Below, one piece after another: positions 1 through 5,501 of a stretch of DNA of 5,573 nt. Positions within the stretch are counted from its first letter, which is position 1. Each line of letters begins with the position of its first letter. The translations under genes were made by a program, and so were the position numbers. The stretch lies in assembly GCA_045863035.1 (NCBI GenBank), contig BTUV01000142.1, positions 1 to 5,573 on the forward strand, given 5' to 3'. This stretch comes from H2-BAC3 sp045863035. GTDB lineage: Bacteria > Bacteroidota > Ignavibacteria > Ignavibacteriales > Ignavibacteriaceae. A model generated the notes under the pieces. That model was not told the DNA's origin, made no database searches, and was given only the letters and a program-made list of their open reading frames with translations.

Positions 1-120
1 AATCCGGTTCCTCTCCTCTGTAACCCCCTCCCTCAGTCCTCGCCTGATTAGGATTTGTTTACAGCATTTACTAATTTTCTCATTAGTTTTAGTTCCCATA
101 TGAATAATAGTGGTGCTCAA
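1..120. other. Upstream region of the first secreted-protein gene
   Basis: No gene is recognisable here. Positions 8-45 are strongly pyrimidine-rich on the + strand (32 of 38 bases C or T, with a CCCCCTCCC core at 24-32), so the minus strand is purine-rich. From about 48 the DNA becomes AT-rich. A TTTACA at 58-63 resembles a sigma70 -35 box, but no good -10 box lies at the right distance. TAATTTTC at 72-79 resembles the Bacteroides -7 element TAnnTTTG, and TTTG at 54-57 resembles its -33 element, but the two are too close together. A promoter is therefore plausible but not assigned. The reading frame of the downstream gene stays open back to a TTG at 55 and has an ATG at 100; both are treated as weaker starts than 121. 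Confidence 0.4.
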
Positions 121-2499
121 ATGAAATCTCGTGCTTTTGATCGTACTCAGCGTCTGTATATTTTAGTGTGCCTTCTGTGTCTTCTTCCGTTTCCCCTTCA
201 TGCGCAGTTTTTTTCTGTCCAGAGAGTTGTACCGGTTCCACCACGCATTAACAGTATCATTTTTTCTGACTCCCTTACTCTGTGGGCCGTTGGTGAAAGG
301 GGTACTGTTATAAAATCATCGGATGGCGGTGTGAGCTGGCTTAAAACTGTTTCCGGAACAGACAAAACATTGCGTACAGTCTGTTTTGTTGATGATACTA
401 CCGGTTTTGCTGCCGGAGATGCTTCCGTCATTATATATACAAGCGACGGAGGCATTACCTGGTCTCCCCTTACATCACCGGTTAGCGGTATGAAGTTTTA
501 CAGCATCCATTTTTCCAATAAGAAGACCGGATATATAACTGGTTCAGGCGGAAAAATTCTTAAAACAACAAACGGAGGACAGGAGTGGTTCGTTGCGGGC
601 TGGCCTGCCGATGCTGATTTTAACAGCATTGCATTTACTGATACCCTGACCGGATATATTGTAACGGGTTCAGGCGAATGTTATAAAACCATTGATGGCG
701 GCATAAACTGGTCTCTTAAACATACCGGCTCTTTTATGCTTTTATTTGATATTCAACCGGTCACCAGTAACCTGATCTTTATAACCGGAACCGGCGGTTC
801 ACTTGCCCGTTCTTCTGATGCGGGTGACTCATGGCAGATTATTCCAACCGGAGCTTTTGCCGCACTCAACGGTATATCATTTTCAGATTCATTGAACGGT
901 TTTATCTGCGGTGATGCCGGCACTCTTCTTATAACCTCAGACGGCGGTGAAACCTGGCATCCTATCCCCGGCCCGTCATCACTTACCTTTACGAGTGTAC
1001 ATTCGCCGGCTTCCGGCGTAGCGTATATCTCCTCTGAAAAAGGTATGATTTACCGTTATTCCGCCTCAGACGGCTGGCTTGAATATGAATACGCAAAGGC
1101 CCCAAATCTTTATGCCGTGGCTGTTCCCGACAACAACCTCATACAAACTGCGGGAGAGCACGGAAGCATCTTTGTTTCCCCGGGTAATAGTTCTTTTTAT
1201 GATAAATCCATCAATATGAGCGGAAGTCTCCGTTCAATAGATTATTATTTAACTACTCACGGATGGATTTGCGGTGACAGCGGGGTGGTTGTTCGCACTA
1301 CAGATGGCGGCTACAACTGGTTTACTGTTTCGACCGGAACCACTGTTAATCTGCGCGGTATTGCAGCAACGGGTGAAAACAGTGCCGTTGCAGTGGGTGA
1401 AAACGGGCTTATTCTTTTAACTACCGATGGGGGTTCAACCTGGCTGATTCAAAACAGTTTTACGACGAATCATCTGAATGCAATTGCCTTCAGGGGGAGT
1501 AGTGTTTATGGCACTATTGCAGGCAGCGGTGGAATGATGCTTTACACAGACGATCGCGGCTACACATGGTCCAGAATTCACCTCCCCTTCACTACCGACC
1601 TTTACGCCGTCAGATACTACGGTCTGGACTATTGTGTTGTGGCTGGTGATTCAGGCCGGATTCTCTGGTCTTTTGACGGGGGCTCTGTTTGGAGTCTTCC
1701 GCCTCCGTTAAATAATTATCCCTACCGCGGCGTGGCTTTTGGCGGGCTTTCTAATATCCATTTTGTTTCACTCACCCAAAGCCCGGCTGTTCATCAGTGG
1801 GGTGCTCAAAGCGGTATCGTTACCTATCCTATTTTTAATGCTCAGTATTCAGTTAACGCAATCGCCATGCTGGATAATAACAGCGGGGCAGCAGCAGCAG
1901 ATAACGGCATCCTGTTAAGAAGATATTATAACCCTTTCATCCCCGTTGAACTGGTTTCATTTTCTGCGATATCTTCTTCATCCGGAATTACCCTGACCTG
2001 GAAGACCGCAACAGAAACAAACAACAGCGGGTTTGAAGTTCAACGGTCAGTTAGTGAAGGTGAATGGAAATCTCTCGCTTTTGTTAACGGAACCGGCACG
2101 GTTGTTTCTTCATCAGAATATATATATATAGATGATGCACCCGCTCAAGGGCTGAACCGTTACCGGCTAATACAGAAAGATTTTGATGGTACCGTCTCTG
2201 TTGCAGGTGAGGCAGAAGCTGTTTTCCTGAAGGATAACTCTTTTTATCTCGGGCAAAACTACCCCAATCCGTTTAATCCTGTTACAAAAATCAGTTACAT
2301 CATCCCGCTGCCGGGGCATGTTTCACTTCTGCTGTATGATGCACTCGGCCGCAGAATAATGACCCTGGTGGATGAAGTGCGTCCGGCAGGAGCTTCTGAA
2401 TTACTGCTTAATGCGGAGGGGATTTCCTCCGGGGTTTATTACTATGCAATGACCTCAGGCGGATATACACAATACCGTAAACTCATGGTAGTAAAATGA
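121..2499 (+). CDS. Secreted YCF48/BNR-repeat double beta-propeller protein with T9SS C-terminal sorting domain
   Basis: This is a 792-residue protein predicted to be exported through Sec and then by the type IX secretion system to the surface or medium; its ligand is unknown. Residues 1-28 form a signal peptide: basic MKSRAFDRTQR, a leucine-rich core, then LHA before Gln29. Thirteen repeat positions about 41 residues apart follow. Ten carry an S/T-x-D-G-G-x-T-W-like signature (starting near 66, 107, 149, 190, 231, 272, 393, 434, 476, 517). Those near 314, 353 and 554 are degenerate, and a partial fourteenth precedes residue 609. Residues 609 to about 703 are an Ig/FN3-like sandwich (VELVSFSA, then TATETNNSGFEVQRS). 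The T9SS domain has QNYPNPFNP at 712-720 and ends YRKLMVVK. ATG 121 was chosen because it gives a standard signal peptide; ATG 100 and TTG 55 are alternatives, and none has a good Shine-Dalgarno. No catalytic motif is visible. The name is a family-level inference; fold and sorting class are more secure than function. Confidence 0.88.
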   Translation: MKSRAFDRTQRLYILVCLLCLLPFPLHAQFFSVQRVVPVPPRINSIIFSDSLTLWAVGERGTVIKSSDGGVSWLKTVSGTDKTLRTVCFVDDTTGFAAGDASVIIYTSDGGITWSPLTSPVSGMKFYSIHFSNKKTGYITGSGGKILKTTNGGQEWFVAGWPADADFNSIAFTDTLTGYIVTGSGECYKTIDGGINWSLKHTGSFMLLFDIQPVTSNLIFITGTGGSLARSSDAGDSWQIIPTGAFAALNGISFSDSLNGFICGDAGTLLITSDGGETWHPIPGPSSLTFTSVHSPASGVAYISSEKGMIYRYSASDGWLEYEYAKAPNLYAVAVPDNNLIQTAGEHGSIFVSPGNSSFYDKSINMSGSLRSIDYYLTTHGWICGDSGVVVRTTDGGYNWFTVSTGTTVNLRGIAATGENSAVAVGENGLILLTTDGGSTWLIQNSFTTNHLNAIAFRGSSVYGTIAGSGGMMLYTDDRGYTWSRIHLPFTTDLYAVRYYGLDYCVVAGDSGRILWSFDGGSVWSLPPPLNNYPYRGVAFGGLSNIHFVSLTQSPAVHQWGAQSGIVTYPIFNAQYSVNAIAMLDNNSGAAAADNGILLRRYYNPFIPVELVSFSAISSSSGITLTWKTATETNNSGFEVQRSVSEGEWKSLAFVNGTGTVVSSSEYIYIDDAPAQGLNRYRLIQKDFDGTVSVAGEAEAVFLKDNSFYLGQNYPNPFNPVTKISYIIPLPGHVSLLLYDALGRRIMTLVDEVRPAGASELLLNAEGISSGVYYYAMTSGGYTQYRKLMVVK

Positions 2500-2575
2500 T
2501 CAGACAGTGCCTTAATTTTAAAGGGATGAAAACTTTATTTGCTGCTGTTTATTCTGAAAGGAAGTAAATCAGTTT
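2500..2575 (+). other. Short intergenic gap between the two paralogues
   Basis: The gap of 76 bp contains no convincing terminator hairpin. The only symmetry noticed is CCTT (2510-2513) facing AAGG (2521-2524), a four-pair stem that is too weak. This favours read-through and co-transcription of the two genes, though that is inference. A 13-codon ORF (ATG 2526 to TAA 2567) lies inside the gap. Its purine-rich AAGGG (2521-2525) directly abuts the ATG, which is too close to act as a ribosome binding site, so it is not called as a gene. Confidence 0.5.
2558..2564 (+). promoter_or_regulatory. Possible ribosome binding site of the second paralogue
   Basis: AAGGAAG resembles a Shine-Dalgarno sequence. 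It lies 13 nt (counted from the end of AAGGA) before the ATG at 2576, longer than the usual 5-9 nt, so it may be weak. A stop codon in the same frame at 2555-2557 leaves ATG 2576 as the only sensible start. The first gene has no comparable motif. Confidence 0.35.
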
Positions 2576-4936
2576 ATGAAACGTTTATATATACTCCTCG
2601 TTTTATTATCTTATTCCTCTGTGCTTTACAGTCAGTGGAAATGGATTAATCCGTACCATGCCTCAACAGTAGTGATAAAAATTCAGGCGGTTTCTTCTTA
2701 TACTATTTGGGCGTTAGGTGCTTACGGAAATCTTATGAAATCACAGGATGGTGGCCTCACCTGGAGCGTTCAGCGGCCTGACATTTCTGTTGATATTTCT
2801 GATATGTGGTTTGTTGATTCTCTGAAAGGATTTATTACCGGTAATAGCGGATATCTCTATAAAACAACCGATGGCGGTGCTGTCTGGACTTCGCATCAGA
2901 TATATCCCGATCTTGACCTCACGTATATAAGTTTTAACGGCCCATCAGTTGGTTATATATCCGGAAGAACCGGAGGCATTCTTAAAACAACGGACGGGGG
3001 AAATACATGGACTTATAAATCTGCTGTTTCAGGCACCTCACGAGCGATGGTGTTCTTTAATGAACAACAGGGACTGCTGGCGTATGATTTCGGAAAAATT
3101 GCGCGTACTTCAGACGGTGGCAACACCTGGCAGACTGGCACCACTGGATTTTCCGGAAATTTGGATTATATAAAATCATTGCAGTGGGCCGGGGGTAGCC
3201 GCGCTTTTGCTATTGACCGAAGATCACGATTATTTGCCTCAGCAGACTCTGGAAAAACCTGGCAGCAAAAAACGGTTGCTCAGAGTTTTACTCCCTTTGT
3301 TATGAGTTTTACCGATACTTTAAATGGTGTTGTCATTGATTATAGCATGAAATGGGCAATAACAACTGATGGGGGCGTTACATTTCAAACACGCAGTCCC
3401 ATTACTTCTCTCTATGAGCCGCAGGCAGTTCAGTTTTATGACAGCAGCCGTATTTTTGTAAGTGGTCCGAGGAGTGAATTGTTTCTTACATCTAATGCCG
3501 GCCAAAGCTGGCACTTCTCTGAATCGCAGCCCGACATTCAGTTTAATGCTCTCGCCCCATATAACGGGGACAACGGTTTTGTTGCCGGAAACAATGGTTT
3601 ATTAGCCGTTTATGATCACTCGTTTGCTCAGGTTACCCGTCAGAGGTCGGCTACCAGAAAACATCTTTATGCTATTTCTTTTGATGGATATACAAAAGGT
3701 ATTGCTGTTGGTGAAAACGGTGAAGTTGTGTTTTCCAAAATGAGTTCTCTCGTGAGCTGGAACCGCTCAAGCACCGGTTTTAGCAATCATCTTTATTCAA
3801 TAGCAACTTTTGCTTCCTCTGATACGGTGTTTGCAGCCGGTGAGGGTGGTGTTATTCTCCGTTCAAGTAACTATGGCGTGAGCTGGGAACAGCAGCTTTC
3901 CGGCATTACCACCAATCTGCGGGCAATCAAATACTTTGATCTTAATAACCTTATTGCTGTTGGTGATAACGGAGTAATTCTGAAATCCTCCGATGCCGGG
4001 GCAACCTGGCACCTGGTTCCCTCCAATACCACGCTCAAGCTCAACTCGGTATCGGGCGGTGCATCAAACCGGCTGATTTCGGGTGCACACGGGCTTGTGC
4101 TCCGGTCTTCTGACAATGGTAACTCGTGGAGTCGTGTGGTGATAACCGATACTTCTGAGATTGCCGGGGTCTCAAACATGACGCAGAATTCAGCACGGTT
4201 GGTAACGCAGTCCGGCATCGTATATAACACTACAAATGCCGGTCAGAGCTGGTCACGTGAGCTGATAAATTCTGAAGTAAAATATACTGCCATTACTACT
4301 TACACTCCGGCTATACAGGCAATACTTTATTACCCGAAAGGGCTTTTAAGCTACTATGCTGTTGTTCCTGTTGAACTCACTGCCTTCACCGCTGTAGTAC
4401 ATGTAAGTAACATTACTCTTAACTGGCAGACAGCAAGTGAATTAAATAACCGCGGCTTTGAAGTGCAGCGCTCTTCAGACGGCGAAACATGGTTAACCGT
4501 TGGTTTCAAACAAGGTAATGGTACCACAATAGAAACAAGTTTCTATACCTTTACCGATGAAAACCCCCTGACCGGCAAAAACTATTACCGTCTGAAACAG
4601 ACCGACTATGATGGACAGTCTGAATATCTGGAGACGGTTACTGTAGAGTTCAAAGGAGAATTTGCCTTCGCTTTAGAGCAAAACTATCCGAACCCGTTTA
4701 ACCCGGTTACTAATATCACCTATGCACTGCCTGCATCAGGGGTGGTGCTGTTACAGATATATAACACCAACGGAGAGGAAGTTGCCTCATTGGTTAATGA
4801 ATTTCAGGAAGCCGGAAGATACAGCGTTCGTTTTAACGCTGCGGCACACGCAAGCGGCACATACCTCTACCGGATAATGGTTCACTCAGAGGCCGGAGTA
4901 TTTACCCGGAGCCGTAAAATGATGTTTCTGAAATAA
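2576..4936 (+). CDS. Second secreted YCF48/BNR-repeat double beta-propeller protein with T9SS C-terminal sorting domain
   Basis: This 786-residue paralogue of the upstream gene has the same domain order. Residues 1-19 are a signal peptide (MKRLYILLVLL core, LYS before Gln20). Repeat signatures spaced 40-44 residues apart start near 56, 97, 138, 178, 222, 263, 305, 430, 471, 511 and 552, for example TTDGGNTW and SSDAGATW. The positions near 346 and 388 are degenerate, and a partial fourteenth blade precedes residue 599. Residues 599 to about 695 are an Ig/FN3-like sandwich (VELTAFTA, then TASELNNRGFEVQRS). The T9SS type-A-like domain has QNYPNPFNP at 702-710 and the usual SGTYLYRI near the end, finishing with basic RSRKMMFLK. 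The start is fixed by an in-frame stop just upstream. YCF48-like propellers are known in photosystem II assembly, but this secreted form in a T9SS organism is unlikely to share that role; adhesion or ligand binding is a guess. No enzyme active site was identified. Confidence 0.9.
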   Translation: MKRLYILLVLLSYSSVLYSQWKWINPYHASTVVIKIQAVSSYTIWALGAYGNLMKSQDGGLTWSVQRPDISVDISDMWFVDSLKGFITGNSGYLYKTTDGGAVWTSHQIYPDLDLTYISFNGPSVGYISGRTGGILKTTDGGNTWTYKSAVSGTSRAMVFFNEQQGLLAYDFGKIARTSDGGNTWQTGTTGFSGNLDYIKSLQWAGGSRAFAIDRRSRLFASADSGKTWQQKTVAQSFTPFVMSFTDTLNGVVIDYSMKWAITTDGGVTFQTRSPITSLYEPQAVQFYDSSRIFVSGPRSELFLTSNAGQSWHFSESQPDIQFNALAPYNGDNGFVAGNNGLLAVYDHSFAQVTRQRSATRKHLYAISFDGYTKGIAVGENGEVVFSKMSSLVSWNRSSTGFSNHLYSIATFASSDTVFAAGEGGVILRSSNYGVSWEQQLSGITTNLRAIKYFDLNNLIAVGDNGVILKSSDAGATWHLVPSNTTLKLNSVSGGASNRLISGAHGLVLRSSDNGNSWSRVVITDTSEIAGVSNMTQNSARLVTQSGIVYNTTNAGQSWSRELINSEVKYTAITTYTPAIQAILYYPKGLLSYYAVVPVELTAFTAVVHVSNITLNWQTASELNNRGFEVQRSSDGETWLTVGFKQGNGTTIETSFYTFTDENPLTGKNYYRLKQTDYDGQSEYLETVTVEFKGEFAFALEQNYPNPFNPVTNITYALPASGVVLLQIYNTNGEEVASLVNEFQEAGRYSVRFNAAAHASGTYLYRIMVHSEAGVFTRSRKMMFLK

Positions 4937-4952
4937 CGATCGTCAACTGTTT

Positions 4953-4961
4953 TGGTATAAT
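4953..4961 (+). promoter_or_regulatory. Extended -10-like motif downstream of the second paralogue
   Basis: TGGTATAAT matches the extended sigma70 -10 consensus TGnTATAAT exactly and lies 17 nt after the stop codon. No TTGACA-like box was found at the usual distance upstream, although extended -10 promoters can work without one. It would drive transcription rightward into the gene-poor flank. Promoter consensus in Ignavibacteria-like bacteria is uncertain, and the surrounding DNA is AT-rich, so chance is a serious alternative. Confidence 0.2.
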
Positions 4962-5256
4962 TAGTATATACATCAATCCCCCGGAAGAGCCGGAATCAGG
5001 CATGTCATTGGTTCCAGTATATATCAAGCTCTGATGAGCCCGGAAGTACTTCGCGCCTATCACGGTAAAGGGAAGTGTCATAAGTTTGAGATTGCGCTCT
5101 TGCTGTTGTCACCAGGAAAAATCGAGAACCGGAACTCCCCGGATGAACGCGGAAATAAATGTCATCAAAGAGTGATAAGACTGACAGAGTAATATGTGTT
5201 AAAATATGAATATTACAGATATTAAATAAAAATGCTTTGTCTGCACAGTGGCGATT

Positions 5257-5278
5257 GGTTCCCTCGGTTCCGCTCGGT
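5257..5278. repeat. Short direct repeats GGTTCC / CTCGGT
   Basis: GGTTCC occurs at 5257-5262 and again at 5266-5271, and CTCGGT occurs at 5263-5268 and 5273-5278. The stretch therefore reads as imperfect units of about 9-10 nt. It marks the left edge of the repeat-rich half of the flank. No function is assigned. Confidence 0.4.
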
Positions 5279-5290
5279 GATCAGATAAAT

Positions 5291-5332
5291 TTCTGCGTTC
5301 ATTTGCGGAATCTGCGGGAAACTCTTTGCACG
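5291..5332. repeat. Degenerate tandem repeat with a TCTGCG / TTTGCGGAA core
   Basis: Four imperfect units of about 9-12 nt follow one another: TTCTGCGTTCA, TTTGCGGAA, TCTGCGGGAAAC and TCTTTGCACG. On the minus strand the core reads GCAGATTCC, GCAAATGAAC, GCAGAAATT. From memory, similar GCAGATT-type low-complexity repeats are scattered between genes in many Bacteroidota/Ignavibacteria-like genomes, but this was not searched. It is not a CRISPR: units are too short and there are no spacers. Confidence 0.45.
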
Positions 5333-5359
5333 ATTTCTTTGGGGACAATGGTGACACTG

Positions 5360-5388
5360 AGGACTATTTGCTCTAACTTTACAGTCCT
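5360..5388. repeat. Inverted repeat AGGACT / AGTCCT
   Basis: AGGACT (5360-5365) and AGTCCT (5383-5388) are exact reverse complements separated by 17 nt. The long loop, the short stem and the absence of a following T-run argue against a terminator. It may be a protein-binding site or chance. Confidence 0.2.
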
Positions 5389-5436
5389 TTGAGGTAATCT
5401 TTGCTTACTCGGCGTTAAAATTCTTACGATTTTTTC

Positions 5437-5467
5437 GCGGGGACAGCCACTTACACCCGCCCCTTTT
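5437..5467 (+). other. Possible weak hairpin carrying a GGGGACAGCCACTTACA motif
   Basis: GCGGG (5437-5441) can pair with CCCGC (5456-5460) across a 14-nt loop, and CCCTTTT follows at 5461-5467. The stem is short and the T-run is only four long, so terminator activity is doubtful. The GGGGACAGCCACTTACA portion resembles, from memory, GGGGACAG-type ends of dispersed repeats in environmental genomes, some linked to REP-associated Y1 transposases. No transposase is present here. Confidence 0.2.
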
Positions 5468-5501
5468 AAAAAATACTTAATTTCAGCATAGTCGGTTTTT
5501 T

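Noticed and set aside
198..455. Open minus-strand frame of 85 codons inside the first gene
   Set aside because: It lies wholly inside a strongly supported coding sequence and has no recognisable domain; its open length comes from the repeated codon pattern of the propeller blades.
121..2499. Sialidase or other glycoside hydrolase activity, because the repeats resemble BNR/Asp-box motifs
   Set aside because: The repeats follow the YCF48-like pattern, and no sialidase arginine triad or other catalytic signature could be placed. Asp-box-like motifs alone do not show enzyme activity.
2949..3173. Open + strand frame of 74 codons inside the second gene
   Set aside because: It is out of frame with the real gene, has no Shine-Dalgarno and no known domain.
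3320..3514. Open minus-strand frame of 64 codons inside the second gene
   Set aside because: It is fully nested in coding sequence with clear protein-level repeats in the + frame, and no family is recognisable.
3871..4230. Open minus-strand frame of 119 codons inside the second gene
   Set aside because: It overlaps four well-formed propeller repeats in the + frame. Its sequence mirrors the repeat periodicity (recurring PLSPTA and QLTP strings), which marks it as a shadow.
5031..5076. CTGATGA resembling the conserved core of a hammerhead ribozyme
   Set aside because: The required GAAA after stem II is missing (GGAAG is the nearest) and no closing stems could be drawn with confidence.
5412..5438. 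GCG-TT-AAAAT / ATTTT-TT-CGC inverted repeat as a terminator
   Set aside because: The stem is AT-rich, interrupted by a TT/TT mismatch and not followed by a T-run, so it is too weak to call. It is also about 480 bp from the nearest gene end.
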